From: Polyangiaceae bacterium
GTDB taxonomy: Bacteria; Myxococcota_A; Polyangia; Polyangiales; Polyangiaceae
Reading direction: 5' to 3'
Length of the DNA stretch: 64,000 nt
Assembly (NCBI GenBank): GCA_019637295.1
Contig: JAHBVX010000006.1
Span: 372,001 to 436,000 of the forward strand
Position numbers and translations under genes: made by a program. Under the pieces are notes generated by a model. It was not told where the DNA came from. It ran no database searches and saw only the letters and a program-made list of their open reading frames with translations. Shown here piece after piece: positions 7,774 to 16,843 of the stretch. How positions within the stretch are numbered: position 1 is the first letter of the stretch; each line of letters begins with the position of its first letter.

Positions 7774-8433
7774 TCAGCGCCCGGGCAAGATCGCGGGCAG
7801 TATGGACTCGGCGACGCGATGCAGCTCGGGGCCGAGCTGCTCCGTCGTGAGCTGGCCGAGCACGGCCCAGCGCGTGACCTGCAGGCTGAGGGCACCCACC
7901 AGGCTCCACGCGAGCGCCTCCGGGTCCGCCGCGTCGATCTTGCCCTCCCGAGTCAGAGCCTCGAGCCTCGACGCGAGGAGCGCGGCGAGGGATGCGTACA
8001 GTTGCCCGAGGGTATGGGCGACCGGCGCGGTCGCGGAGCCGTCCGTGAGCGCGATGCGCACGAGCGCTCGGCGCGGCCCGAGCACCGTCACCAGCACGTC
8101 CACGCCGCGACGAAAGCCGTCCTCCACGCTACTCGACTCCGCCAGCTCCTCGCGCGCGCGACCGTTCAGCTCCTCGAGCAGCGCCGCGAGCAGCTGTCGT
8201 AGAACCTCTTCCTTGGTGGCGAAGCGCGCATAGAACGCGGTAGTGGAGACCCGCGCCGCCGCCATGAGCTGCCGGAGCGACGTGTCCGCGTAGCCCCGCT
8301 CGGCGAACTCACGCTCGGCCGCCGCCAGAATGTCGTCGCTGCTCGGGCGCTGACGCTTGCGTCGCGTGGGCACGCTCGCAGGCTGCGCGTGAGCCCGACT
8401 CGGGTCAACGCCGAGGGTCCCCTCCGCGGTCAT
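7774..8433 (-). CDS. TetR-family transcriptional regulator
   Basis: A 219-residue regulator with a classic TetR helix-turn-helix at about residues 32-78 (ILAAAEREFAERGYADTSLR, then VSTTAFYARFATKEEVL). A helical ligand-binding domain follows. The N-terminal 30 residues are an extra basic extension. Its ATG overlaps the stop codon of the protease gene at 8430-9737, so it is probably expressed with it. It may control that operon or respond to envelope stress; no effector can be inferred. Confidence 0.9.
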   Translation of the reverse strand: MTAEGTLGVDPSRAHAQPASVPTRRKRQRPSSDDILAAAEREFAERGYADTSLRQLMAAARVSTTAFYARFATKEEVLRQLLAALLEELNGRAREELAESSSVEDGFRRGVDVLVTVLGPRRALVRIALTDGSATAPVAHTLGQLYASLAALLASRLEALTREGKIDAADPEALAWSLVGALSLQVTRWAVLGQLTTEQLGPELHRVAESILPAILPGR

Positions 8434-9737
8434 GCCGAACCAGCACGCCTGCGTCGCGCGAGCAGCGTGAGAGCCGCCAGGCCGAGGAGCCAAGCGCGCG
8501 CTGGCGGCTCGCCGCGGTCGCCGACGCCACAGCCGCCTTCGCTGCCCTGCGCCGTGACGGAGGTCTGCGAGCTGTTGCCGTTGCTCGACGCGGCGCCGGC
8601 GCCGATCTCGGCGTCCTCCCACTCGTAGCCTTCGATGCCATCCTCCCCGCCCGCGGCGCCGCTCCCGGCTCCGCCGGCGATGCCACCCTGGCCGGCGCCA
8701 CCGCTCATGCCCGCCCCACCCGCCGCGCCGCCGCCACTGCCGCCCGTCGCGTCGCCGCCGCTGCCACCCGTCGCGCTGCCACCCGTCCCGCCCGTCGCGC
8801 CGCCGGTGCCGGTGCCGCCGCTGCCCGTGCCGCCGCTGCCCGTGGTGCCCCCCGAGCCCGTCGTGGGCGGTGAGCCGTAGAGCAACGCGATGGCGTTCAG
8901 ATCGCCGCTCGTGAGCACCCACTCGTGGTTGATGGTCGCACCCGCCTTGGTGAGCAGCACGGCCTTGTCGTTCACGCGGCAGCCGGCGAGATCGCGGTAG
9001 GTGCGATAGTGCATCACGGACTTGATGTTGTAGCTGCCGAGCAGCACGCAGTCCGAGCAGGCGCTGAACTGATACTTGCAGTTTGCCGTGTTCACGATGT
9101 TTCCCGAGAGGACCTGGACGTGAGTCCCTCGATCCTTGCGCTTGTGCTCGTGCTCGAGGCCCAGCACGTGCCCGAGCTCGTGGCGAATCACGGTCAAGTA
9201 CTCCGGGTTGCGGAGGTAGAGATCGAGGACCTTCCCGGAGCGGTAGCCCACGAAGGAGACGCGTGGACTGCCCGCGCTCACCTGCACGTACGCCGTGTCG
9301 CTGCTGGTCGCCTTCTCGAAGCGAACCCGGTTCTGGGTCTTGGTCTGCCACTCGCTCATGGCCGACAACAGGCGGCTCTTCGTCGTCGCGTTGACCGCGG
9401 ACCCAATCTTGTAAGGCACGCGCCCCTTCGGCCAGATGCGGTTCTTGCCCGCCGCGGTCGGCGGCGCGCCGAGCCCCTGGGGGTTCGAGCCCGGCCCGAG
9501 CAGCGCGGCCTCCCCGTCGCCTTCGTCCATCACGCACTCGTCGCCGATCGCGTCGCAGTCCGGCTCCTCGGGCGGGCAGACCGGCGCGTGGGTGTCCACC
9601 GCGCACTCCCCGGAAGCGCAGGGGTCATCCACCGCCGCCGACCGGCCGTCTTCCGCGCCGCTACAACCCAGGACGCCGGCAGCGCCTGCCGCCAGAGCCG
9701 AGCCAATCCATGGAAACCGCGTGAAAATCCCTGACAT
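8430..9737 (-). CDS. astacin-like metalloprotease lipoprotein with MYXO-CTERM-like tail
   Basis: A 435-residue secreted zinc protease. The catalytic site HELGHVLGLEHEHKRKDR starts at residue 186 and fits the metzincin signature HExxHxxGxxH with the astacin-type Glu and R-x-D-R after it; the Met-turn is SVMHYR. The N-terminus has a signal peptide with a lipobox-like GVLGC. After the catalytic domain comes a Gly/Ser/Thr/Ala-rich linker of roughly 90 residues, then a C-terminal GGCGVGDRG segment, a hydrophobic helix (AWLLGLAALTLLA) and RRRR, the shape of a MYXO-CTERM surface-sorting tail. The product probably degrades extracellular peptides. It is translationally coupled to a TetR regulator. Confidence 0.85.
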   Translation of the reverse strand: MSGIFTRFPWIGSALAAGAAGVLGCSGAEDGRSAAVDDPCASGECAVDTHAPVCPPEEPDCDAIGDECVMDEGDGEAALLGPGSNPQGLGAPPTAAGKNRIWPKGRVPYKIGSAVNATTKSRLLSAMSEWQTKTQNRVRFEKATSSDTAYVQVSAGSPRVSFVGYRSGKVLDLYLRNPEYLTVIRHELGHVLGLEHEHKRKDRGTHVQVLSGNIVNTANCKYQFSACSDCVLLGSYNIKSVMHYRTYRDLAGCRVNDKAVLLTKAGATINHEWVLTSGDLNAIALLYGSPPTTGSGGTTGSGGTGSGGTGTGGATGGTGGSATGGSGGDATGGSGGGAAGGAGMSGGAGQGGIAGGAGSGAAGGEDGIEGYEWEDAEIGAGAASSNGNSSQTSVTAQGSEGGCGVGDRGEPPARAWLLGLAALTLLARRRRAGSA

Positions 9738-9786
9738 GTGCCCTCCAGAGCTCTGAGTCTGACAGAGCCGGGGCCGGCGTCAACCT

Positions 9787-9807
9787 AAAAAGCACACGAG
9801 TGTTTTT
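9787..9807 (-). terminator. rho-independent terminator after the Nif3-like gene
   Basis: On the minus strand AAAAACAC, a TCGT loop and GTG-C-TTTTT form an 8-bp stem with one wobble pair, directly after the stop codon of the gene at 9812-10621. It is followed by the next gene's leader. The A/T-rich patch is conspicuous in this genome. Confidence 0.5.
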
Positions 9808-9811
9808 ATTT

Positions 9812-10621
9812 TTAGACGGTGCTCAGCGGGTCCCGGTCCCGGCGGGCCACCCTGACCTCGAGCTCGCCCCGAGCCAGGTCTTCGAGGCGCCGCGCCAGGA
9901 TGGGCAGGTATCCACGCTCGGTGTTGCTGTGACCACAGAGCACCACGCTCGCGCCCCGGGCGACCCTCTCGCGTACGTCGTGGTGGCGCATCTCGCCGGT
10001 CAGCAGCAGGTCCGCGGTGGCCGTCGCGAGCACCGAGCCGCCGGCTCCCGCGCAGACGGCGACGGAACGCACCGGCTCGCCGCTCGCGTGACGCTCGCTC
10101 TGCGCGAGCTGCACGTACGGCAGCTGTAGGTGCGCCTTGATCCGCTGCACGAGGGCGTCGACAGCGAGCGGCTCGGCGAGCTCCACGCGACGACCGAGGC
10201 CGACGTGTGGATCGTCCGGCGTGATCCGGCTCAACGGCTCCACTCTGCCGCTCCCCACTGCGCTCGCGAGCCAGTCGTTCACCCCGCCTGCTGCGGCGTC
10301 GAGCGCCGTGTGCGGCGAATAGAGCGCGAGGCCAGCGCGCACCGCCTGCAGGATCACGCGCTCCTCCGGGACGGACTGACGCAAGCGCTCGAGCGGCTTG
10401 AACAAGGGCGGATGGTAGGCCACCACGAGATCCACGCGTCGCTCGGACGCCTCGGCCAACACCGCGTCGGTCAGATCGATGGTGCACAGCACTCGGCCCA
10501 CCCCGAGCGCGGGGTTGCCGTTGGGATCCACCAACAGTCCCACCTTGTCCCAGCTCTCCGCGTAGCGCAGCGGCGCGATGTTCTCGAGCAGCTCGAGCAG
10601 ACGGGCCAGCACCAGTGCCAT
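9812..10621 (-). CDS. Nif3-like dinuclear metal-centre protein
   Basis: A 269-residue member of the Nif3/YbgI (DUF34) family. Visible hallmarks are the N-terminal APLRYAESWDKVGLLV, the metal-binding VVAYHPPLF motif (His), SPHTALDAAAGGVND, and the C-terminal LLTGEMRHHDV and CGHSNTERGYL (His and Glu ligands). The family forms hexameric rings with two metals per site; a GTP cyclohydrolase-like or damage-control role has been proposed, but the reaction is not firmly known. The start ATG at 10621 fits the family N-terminus. Divergent from the DUF1592 gene. Confidence 0.85.
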   Translation of the reverse strand: MALVLARLLELLENIAPLRYAESWDKVGLLVDPNGNPALGVGRVLCTIDLTDAVLAEASERRVDLVVAYHPPLFKPLERLRQSVPEERVILQAVRAGLALYSPHTALDAAAGGVNDWLASAVGSGRVEPLSRITPDDPHVGLGRRVELAEPLAVDALVQRIKAHLQLPYVQLAQSERHASGEPVRSVAVCAGAGGSVLATATADLLLTGEMRHHDVRERVARGASVVLCGHSNTERGYLPILARRLEDLARGELEVRVARRDRDPLSTV

Positions 10622-10754
10622 GCGCGGCGGAGCATACCCGCTTCGGGCCGGCTGAACAGGGAAGGAGCCGCCGCCGTGAGCGCTCACCGTGTGTGAATCC
10701 CGATAGATGCAGGCGCGATTTCGGCCTGCCGGGTGGATCCAGTAGACTTCCGTC

Positions 10755-12317
10755 ATGGCCAGTCTGCGTAGCTTGTGCCTGGCCCTGGTCGCCTCTGGAT
10801 GCGTCGGGCTGATCGCGGAGCCGGATGGCCAGTCCGTCGACGGCACGGATCCCGGCGATCCGCGCCTCGAGGCGCGGGTCTGGCGATTGACGCCGGAGCA
10901 GTACAACCGCGAGGTGCAGCGCTTCTTTCCGGGAGCACCCGCCGTCGCGCTGCCGGCGGGCGGGAGCGCGTATGGGCTCAGCAACATCGCGGCGACCGCG
11001 CGGATCGATCTGGGCAACGCTTCTCAGTTCAGCGAGGCCGCGCGCTCCATCGGCGAGTGGGTGGCCAAGCAGGGGGCGGGCGCCGCGCGCTGCGAGACGT
11101 TCGGGACCACCGCGTGCGTCGATACCGTCCTCGACTGGTTGCCCGCGGAGGCGTACCGACGGCCGCCGACCGCCGCCGAGAAGGCGGAGCTTCGCGCCGT
11201 CTACGACGACCTGGTTACGGAGTACGGCGCAGAGTGGGCGTTCTCCGCGCTGGTGCGCGTGGTCCTGCTGTCGCCACAGTTCCTGTATCGCTCCGAGGTC
11301 GGCCCCAGCGGCAAGGGAGTCGTGAAGCTGGACGACTTCGAGATCGCGTCGTTGATGTCGTTCTCGCTGACGGACGAAGGGCCCGACGCGGCGCTGCTCG
11401 ATGACGCGAAGGCGGGCAAGCTGCGCGAGCCGGCGGAGCGAGAGAAGCACGCCCGCCGGCTGATGGATCGATCGACCCGGATCTGGCAGCGCTTCTTCTG
11501 GGAGTGGCTGAAGCTTGCCACTCTGGAGAGCCAAGGGGTGGAGACCGAGCTCGCGCCCTCCCTCGTGGCGGCGCTGGAGGACGAGTACCACGCGTTCGTC
11601 GACAACATCGTGGTGAAAAGCCGCGGCAAGCTGTCGGACCTCTTCACCTCGTCGGTGACCTGGGGCAGCCCCGAGGTCGCGGCGCACTACGGCGTGACGC
11701 ACCCCGGGGGCGGCGTCGCTCCCCTGAACCTCGATCCCAACCAGCGCGGCGGGCTGCTCACCCTGGGAGCCTGGCTGGTGGCCCACGGCAAGAAGGGGCG
11801 CGACAACGTGGTGCGGCGCGGCATGGGCGTATACCGCGACGCGATGTGCCAGAACATCAAGGCGCTCCCCATCGATCTCGAGGAGGCGCTGAAGGAGCTC
11901 GTCGGCGCAGATGCCACGATCAAGGAGATCGCCCAGGCCCGGGCCGCCGATCCGGTGTGCGGCGGTTGCCACGAGACGTCGGATCCCGTTGGGCTCGCGT
12001 TCGAGAGCTTCGCCGGCGACGGCCGCTTCCAGACCGTGTACACGGATGGCAAGCCGGTGGAGGCAGCCGTGGTCCTGGACGGCGCTTCGTACGACAACGC
12101 GCCGCAGGTGGCCGCGGCGATCGCCGAGGACGAGCGCTTCCAGCACTGCTTGGTCGAGCGCTTCGGTAACTTCGTCATGGGCGCCGAGTTCGGCGCGCCG
12201 ATCGAGGTACGCGCGTCGGCCGCGGCGTACCAAGCTTTCAGAGACAGCGGCGGGTCCTTCGAGGAGCTGCTCGTCGCCATCGTGAAGGATCCGGCCTTCA
12301 TCGAGAGGAGGAAGTAG
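10755..12317 (+). CDS. DUF1592/DUF1588/DUF1585-type secreted protein
   Basis: A 520-residue protein with a signal peptide that ends in a lipobox-like VASGC. It carries the domain string typical of DUF1592 proteins of myxobacteria and planctomycetes: an N-terminal LTPEQYNREVQ region (DUF1587-like), YRRPPTAAEKAEL, VVLLSPQFLYRSE, an RGGLLTLGAWL region (DUF1588-like) and a C-terminal domain with a CGGCHE motif followed by DPVGLAFESFAGDGRF. The CxxCH looks like a c-type haem site, but the rest of the protein is not a cytochrome. It is followed after two bases by its usual partner, a DUF1552 protein. The biochemical role of the pair is unknown. Confidence 0.85.
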   Translation: MASLRSLCLALVASGCVGLIAEPDGQSVDGTDPGDPRLEARVWRLTPEQYNREVQRFFPGAPAVALPAGGSAYGLSNIAATARIDLGNASQFSEAARSIGEWVAKQGAGAARCETFGTTACVDTVLDWLPAEAYRRPPTAAEKAELRAVYDDLVTEYGAEWAFSALVRVVLLSPQFLYRSEVGPSGKGVVKLDDFEIASLMSFSLTDEGPDAALLDDAKAGKLREPAEREKHARRLMDRSTRIWQRFFWEWLKLATLESQGVETELAPSLVAALEDEYHAFVDNIVVKSRGKLSDLFTSSVTWGSPEVAAHYGVTHPGGGVAPLNLDPNQRGGLLTLGAWLVAHGKKGRDNVVRRGMGVYRDAMCQNIKALPIDLEEALKELVGADATIKEIAQARAADPVCGGCHETSDPVGLAFESFAGDGRFQTVYTDGKPVEAAVVLDGASYDNAPQVAAAIAEDERFQHCLVERFGNFVMGAEFGAPIEVRASAAAYQAFRDSGGSFEELLVAIVKDPAFIERRK

Positions 12318-12319
12318 CC

Positions 12320-13777
12320 ATGCTCAGTCGACGACGACTCGTCCTCGGTGGGTCGGCCGCGCTCGCGGCGCTGAGCCTGGGCCTGGGCCGGAGGACGGCT
12401 CGAGCCGCCGTCCCCGCGGGCCCGGTGCGCTTCCTTGCGGTTCGCACGCCCCACGGCGTCGATCGCGACTACTGGATCCCGCGCAACTCCAACGGGAGCG
12501 AGCCGCTCACGCCGGACGAAGCGCTGTCGGGTCTCACCTTCGAGTACGAGAACTCGATCTTGAACCCCCTGATGCCGTGGCGGGACCAGATCACCATCCT
12601 GGACGGCCTCGACACGCAGTGCATCAAAGAGGGTACGCGCTCGGGCCTGAACACGAACCACGGCCACAACGAGCAGGGCACCCTGCTGACCGGGGCTCAG
12701 GCGCCGGCGGATCGTGAGGGCGACTTCGACAATCACCCGTCGCTCGACTTCTACCTGCACGGCCTCCTGGGCGCGCCCGTGCTCCCGACCGCCAGCGTCG
12801 CGGGCGCCGGCACGTGGAAATGCATGAGCTTCGACGCCACGGGTACGGGGCGCACCCCGGTCACCAGCCCGAGCGCGCTGTTCCAGCAGGCCTTCCCGGC
12901 GGACTTCAAGCCACCGGATCCGGGCGACCCGGTGGTCGACTACACCAACGGCGACAATCGCATCATCAACGCCGGTCAAGCGCAGCTGGCCGCGCTCGAG
13001 GCCCGGCTGCAAGGCGTCGAGAAGGACAAGCTCGCCGCGCATCGCGAGGCGATGAAGGCGCTGCTCAAGACCGGCAATCAACCGCCGCTCGCGCACTGCA
13101 CCACCAGCGGCACCGACGTGCCGTCCGTCAACGGGAACATCGGCAACTACACCATGGTCGAGCCCATCGCGCGCGCCCACGCGGCGGTGATCGCGCAGGC
13201 GTTCGCCTGCGGCCGCTCGATGTGCGCCACGCTGCGGATCCTGGACGACTACCCGAATTTCTACACCGAGGTTCCCGAGGTGCAGGCCTCCGGGGCCGCC
13301 GCGCTCTACGGCGCCGACTTCCGCTATCACGAGAACCTCGTGCACGACTACTGGGGCGCGAGCGGGAGCACTCTGACCACCTTGCGCCAGGGCTACTGCG
13401 GAGGTCTGCGCTGGGCCGCGGGACACTTCGCCGCCGTGCTCGACGAGTTCTCCAAGGTGATCGATCCGCTCGATCCGAACGGCGGCACGATGCTGGATAA
13501 CACCGTGATCTTCTGGCACAGCGAGTTCGGGCATGACGGGCACGACAACCAGCACACCCGCCACCCCGCGGTGATCGCCGGCGGCGGCAATCGCACGCTG
13601 CGCCTCGGTCGCTACCTGCGCCTGCGCAACATCAACAGCACCCAGCGCGTGCCGCACAACAAGCTCCTCACCAGCATCTGCCACGCCGTGGGTCAGACCC
13701 ACGTGAACTTCTTCGGCGATCGCGATCTGAAGGACAATCCGGCGTACCAGGGGCCGCTCGAGATGTTGATGGTCTGA
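12320..13777 (+). CDS. DUF1552 protein exported by Tat
   Basis: A 485-residue protein with a twin-arginine signal (SRRRLVLGGSAALAALSLGL), so it should be folded, possibly with cofactor or metal, before export. The body matches DUF1552: the opening FLAVRTPHGVDRDYW, the HGHNEQGTLLTG segment and the HSEFGHDGHDNQHTRHP His/Asp-rich segment, which could bind metal as in alkaline-phosphatase/sulfatase-like folds. The start codon follows AGGAGG at good spacing and comes two bases after the DUF1592 stop, a conserved gene order that implies a joint function. Confidence 0.85.
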   Translation: MLSRRRLVLGGSAALAALSLGLGRRTARAAVPAGPVRFLAVRTPHGVDRDYWIPRNSNGSEPLTPDEALSGLTFEYENSILNPLMPWRDQITILDGLDTQCIKEGTRSGLNTNHGHNEQGTLLTGAQAPADREGDFDNHPSLDFYLHGLLGAPVLPTASVAGAGTWKCMSFDATGTGRTPVTSPSALFQQAFPADFKPPDPGDPVVDYTNGDNRIINAGQAQLAALEARLQGVEKDKLAAHREAMKALLKTGNQPPLAHCTTSGTDVPSVNGNIGNYTMVEPIARAHAAVIAQAFACGRSMCATLRILDDYPNFYTEVPEVQASGAAALYGADFRYHENLVHDYWGASGSTLTTLRQGYCGGLRWAAGHFAAVLDEFSKVIDPLDPNGGTMLDNTVIFWHSEFGHDGHDNQHTRHPAVIAGGGNRTLRLGRYLRLRNINSTQRVPHNKLLTSICHAVGQTHVNFFGDRDLKDNPAYQGPLEMLMV

Positions 13778-13788
13778 GCCGGGTCCCC

Positions 13789-14433
13789 ATGGCAGCTCGA
13801 CGGTTCAGTGCGGGACTCGCCCTGACCATGGCGTGCGCGCCCTCGGCTCCGCTGGGAGGCCCAGCCCGCGGCTCGCAGAGCGAGCCCAGCCCGGAGGGGC
13901 GACCACCTGCGCAACAGGCGCCGAGCTTCGCGCTCGAGATCCACGCCGAGCCCGTAGGCGTGATCTACGAGTACTCCGCGCTCGCGGCGCGGCTCGACGC
14001 GGGGGGCGGCGGCCCGGTGGCGCTGCGCCTGGAGGGCGCGGACATGGCTCGCGCCGCGGTGGGGCCGGCGCCCAGCGCGATGATCCAGCTCGAGCTCACG
14101 GCGGCCGCCTCGGCCCGGTTTCGCTCCGCGTTTCCCCAGTTCTCCGAGACGCTGCCCTTCCGTGTGCTGCTCGGTGGCGAAGAGGCGTTCATCGGCGTGC
14201 TCTACACGGCGATCGGCGCGGCTGCGATCCAGACACCGGTGCTGCACGTGGTGGCGCCGGGGCAAGCGGGGCCGGTCAGCCTCGTGCTCGGCGCGCAGCA
14301 GGGCGTCGCGTACGGCGTGAGCTCCCCCGAGGCCGCCGCCCGACTGGACACGCCCCAGCTGCGAGAGGCCCTGCGCGCCCGCGCCCTGCTGCAAGAGCGG
14401 CGCGAGCCGCTGCGATTCGTCTTCGCGCCCTGA
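13789..14433 (+). CDS. hypothetical lipoprotein
   Basis: A 214-residue product with a signal peptide ending in the lipobox-like ALTMAC. A Pro/Ser-rich spacer precedes a compact mixed alpha/beta domain from about residue 45 onward, with no cysteine or known catalytic motif. It follows the DUF1552 gene by 11 bases and probably belongs to the same transcript. I do not recognise the family. Confidence 0.6.
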   Translation: MAARRFSAGLALTMACAPSAPLGGPARGSQSEPSPEGRPPAQQAPSFALEIHAEPVGVIYEYSALAARLDAGGGGPVALRLEGADMARAAVGPAPSAMIQLELTAAASARFRSAFPQFSETLPFRVLLGGEEAFIGVLYTAIGAAAIQTPVLHVVAPGQAGPVSLVLGAQQGVAYGVSSPEAAARLDTPQLREALRARALLQERREPLRFVFAP

Positions 14434-14485
14434 ATCCAGGCTCCGCACCTTGGCGCTGCCGCGCGGGAGGTTATGCTGCGCGGCC

Positions 14486-15037
14486 GTGACAGAGACCCTA
14501 TCCTTCGCGGGCCGGCTTGCGCTGGCCTGGGTGTGCTTCTTCCGAGTGCTGTTCGACGGTGCGCTGGCCGCCCGGGTGCGCAGGGTGCTCACCTCCGAGC
14601 CCGCCGCGCTCCCGGAGCCGCCAGCTCCAGCCTCCCCGCCGGAGGTGGTGCGCTCCGAGCCGACCGCCGCGCTTCAGCTGCTCGCGGTGCTGCAGCGGGA
14701 AGGGCGTCTGGTGGACTTCTTACAGCAGGACGTGGCCTCGTTCTCGGATGAGGACATCGGCGCCGCAGCTCGGGTGGTACACGAGGGCTGTCGGCGCGCG
14801 CTCGGCTCTCATGCCACTGTCGTGCGGGTGATGACCGAGCCCGAGGGCGCGAGCGTCACGGTCGAGGAGGGCTACGACGCGGCTCGGCTCAAGCTCGTGG
14901 GCAACGTCGGCGGAAAGGGCGCGCTGCGGGGTCTCTTGCGTCATGCCGGTTGGCGCGTGGAGAGTCTTCGGCTCCCGGAGCTCGTGGGTGACCACGACGC
15001 CTCCATCGTTGCCCCCGCCGAAGTGGAGATCGAGTGA
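14486..15037 (+). CDS. DUF2760 protein
   Basis: A 183-residue protein. The N-terminus has a hydrophobic stretch (LALAWVCFFRVLF) that may anchor it to the membrane. The rest matches DUF2760: LQLLAVLQREGRLVDFLQQD, then VVHEGCRRAL, VTVEEGYDAARLKLVGNVGG and LRHAGWRVESLRLPEL. DUF2760 genes are often found directly before Hsp70-family genes, as here, so it may be a client adaptor or regulator of these chaperones (inference). I chose GTG at 14486; an in-frame TTG at 14450 would add 12 residues. It overlaps the next start. Confidence 0.75.
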   Translation: MTETLSFAGRLALAWVCFFRVLFDGALAARVRRVLTSEPAALPEPPAPASPPEVVRSEPTAALQLLAVLQREGRLVDFLQQDVASFSDEDIGAAARVVHEGCRRALGSHATVVRVMTEPEGASVTVEEGYDAARLKLVGNVGGKGALRGLLRHAGWRVESLRLPELVGDHDASIVAPAEVEIE

Positions 15038-16827
15038 TGCGCGCGGTCGTAGGCATCGACCTGGGCACCACGCACACGGCCGTCGCAACGCTGGATCTCG
15101 ACGCGCCCGGCGCGCTGCCGCTGGTGAGCTCTACGCCGCAGCTCGTCGCGCGAGGCCAGCTGGAAGAGCGAGCCTTGTTGCCCTCGTTCGTGTACTTCGC
15201 TCACGAGGGCGAGGGCGCGCTCGCGCTGCCCTGGGACGAGTCGCGGCGCTACTGCGTGGGGGAGCTGGCGCGCGCGCGCGCCGTCGAGGCGCCCGCACGC
15301 GTCATTTCCAGCGCCAAGAGCTGGCTCTGCCATCCCGGGGTGGATCGACGCGGGCCGCTGCTGCCCAGCGCCGCAGCGGATGACGTGGAGAAGATCTCGC
15401 CAGTCGAGGCCTCCTTTCGACTGCTCGATCACATCGTCGAGGCTTGGCAGACGACTCACCCCGAGGCGCTGTCCAGTCACCCGGTGATCCTCACCGTGCC
15501 TGCGTCCTTCGACGCGGCGGCCCGGGATCTGACCGTCGAGGCTGCGTACGCGGCGGGGCTCGAGGACGTGACGCTGCTGGAGGAGCCCCAAGCCGCGCTG
15601 TACGCCTGGATCGCGACGCAGGGAGAGCGCTTCCGCAAACATCTGTCGCCGGGGGACGTGGTGCTGGTCGTCGACATCGGCGGGGGCACGACGGACTTCT
15701 CTGCCATCGCTTGTCGGGAGCAGGGCGGCGCGCTGACACTGGAGCGCATCGCCGTGGGCGATCACATCTTGCTCGGCGGGGACAACATGGATCTCGCGCT
15801 CGCGCACCTGCTGGCGGGCAAGCTGTCCGCGCAGGGCAAGACGCTCGATCGCTTCCAGCTCGCCTCGCTGGCGCACGCCTGCCGAGCCGCCAAGGAGCAG
15901 GTGCTGTCGCCGGCGGCTCCCGAGCGGGTGGCGATCGCGATCGCGGGTCGAGGCTCGGCGCTGCTGGGCAACACCCTGCGGACCGAGCTGACCCGCGCGG
16001 AGGTGGAGGCGTCGCTGCTCGACGGCTTCTTCCCTGCGGTCGCGCGCGACGCGCGGCCCGCTGCTCGCGCGCGGGTGGGCTTGACGCAGCTCGGCCTGCC
16101 CTACGCCGCCGATCCGGCGATCACCAAGCACCTCGCCGCCTTTCTGACTCGGCAATCCGACGCGCTCGCGGACGGCCGGCCGCTGCTCAGGCCCACGGCG
16201 GTGCTCTTCAACGGGGGCGTGGTGAAGTCGACGGTGGTGCGGGAGCGGCTGCTGTCGGCGCTGAATGGCTGGCTGGTGGCCGACGGCGCGCCCCCCGTGC
16301 GCGTGTTGCCCGGCGAGGATCCGGAGCTGGCCGTCGCTCGCGGCGCGGCATTCTACGGCCGCGTGCAGGGCGGTCACGCGCTCAAGATCGTGAGCGCCAC
16401 GGCGCGCGCCTACTACGTGGGCATCGAGAGTCCCGCGCCCGCGGTTCCGGGCGTGGAGCCGCCCATCGCGGCGTTCTGCGTCGCGCCGTTCGGGATGGAT
16501 GAGGGCACCGCCGCCGAGCTCCCGCCCCACGAGCTCGGGGTCATCGTGGGAGAGCCGGTTCAGTTTCGCTTCTTCGGCAGCAGCGTGCGCCGGAGCGATG
16601 CCGCTGGGGCGCTGCTCGAGCAGTGGCCGGAGGGCGAGCTCGAGGAGCTCTGCCCCATCGAGGTGACCCTCCCGGCGGAAGGTCGCGCGGAGGGGGACGT
16701 GGTCCCGGTGCGCCTGCACGCCGCGATCACCCCGGTCGGCACCCTGCTGCTCGAGGCGTTGCCGCTCGAACCCCTGAGCGATGCCGAGCGCTGGAAGCTC
16801 GAGCTCGGCGTGCGCAGCGCGTCTTAG
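15037..16827 (+). CDS. Hsp70-family chaperone (first copy)
   Basis: A 596-residue Hsp70-like ATPase. The actin-like nucleotide fold is clear: phosphate 1 GIDLGTTHTAVA at residue 6, connect/phosphate 2 VVDIGGGTTDFSAIA near residue 210, and adenosine motif LFNGGVVKS near residue 390. The C-terminal substrate-binding part is shorter and divergent from DnaK, so this is a specialised paralog rather than the housekeeping chaperone. It is coupled to the upstream DUF2760 gene by a TGATG junction; an upstream GTG (15034) is an alternative start. A second, larger Hsp70 lies 2 kb downstream. Confidence 0.9.
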   Translation: MRAVVGIDLGTTHTAVATLDLDAPGALPLVSSTPQLVARGQLEERALLPSFVYFAHEGEGALALPWDESRRYCVGELARARAVEAPARVISSAKSWLCHPGVDRRGPLLPSAAADDVEKISPVEASFRLLDHIVEAWQTTHPEALSSHPVILTVPASFDAAARDLTVEAAYAAGLEDVTLLEEPQAALYAWIATQGERFRKHLSPGDVVLVVDIGGGTTDFSAIACREQGGALTLERIAVGDHILLGGDNMDLALAHLLAGKLSAQGKTLDRFQLASLAHACRAAKEQVLSPAAPERVAIAIAGRGSALLGNTLRTELTRAEVEASLLDGFFPAVARDARPAARARVGLTQLGLPYAADPAITKHLAAFLTRQSDALADGRPLLRPTAVLFNGGVVKSTVVRERLLSALNGWLVADGAPPVRVLPGEDPELAVARGAAFYGRVQGGHALKIVSATARAYYVGIESPAPAVPGVEPPIAAFCVAPFGMDEGTAAELPPHELGVIVGEPVQFRFFGSSVRRSDAAGALLEQWPEGELEELCPIEVTLPAEGRAEGDVVPVRLHAAITPVGTLLLEALPLEPLSDAERWKLELGVRSAS

Positions 16828-16843
16828 TGTTGACAGTACACTA
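16825..16843. promoter_or_regulatory. 19-bp palindrome before the NADAR remnant
   Basis: TAGTGT-TGACAGT-ACACTA is a perfect 6-bp inverted repeat with a 7-base centre. Its first three bases are the stop codon of the Hsp70 gene. The shape suits a dimeric repressor operator. An NAD-linked regulator would fit the NADAR context but this is a guess. Confidence 0.4.

Noticed and set aside
9780-12233. An 817-codon minus-strand frame opposite the DUF1592 gene and Nif3-like gene
   Set aside because: High-GC antisense frame with no domain; both real genes have recognisable families.
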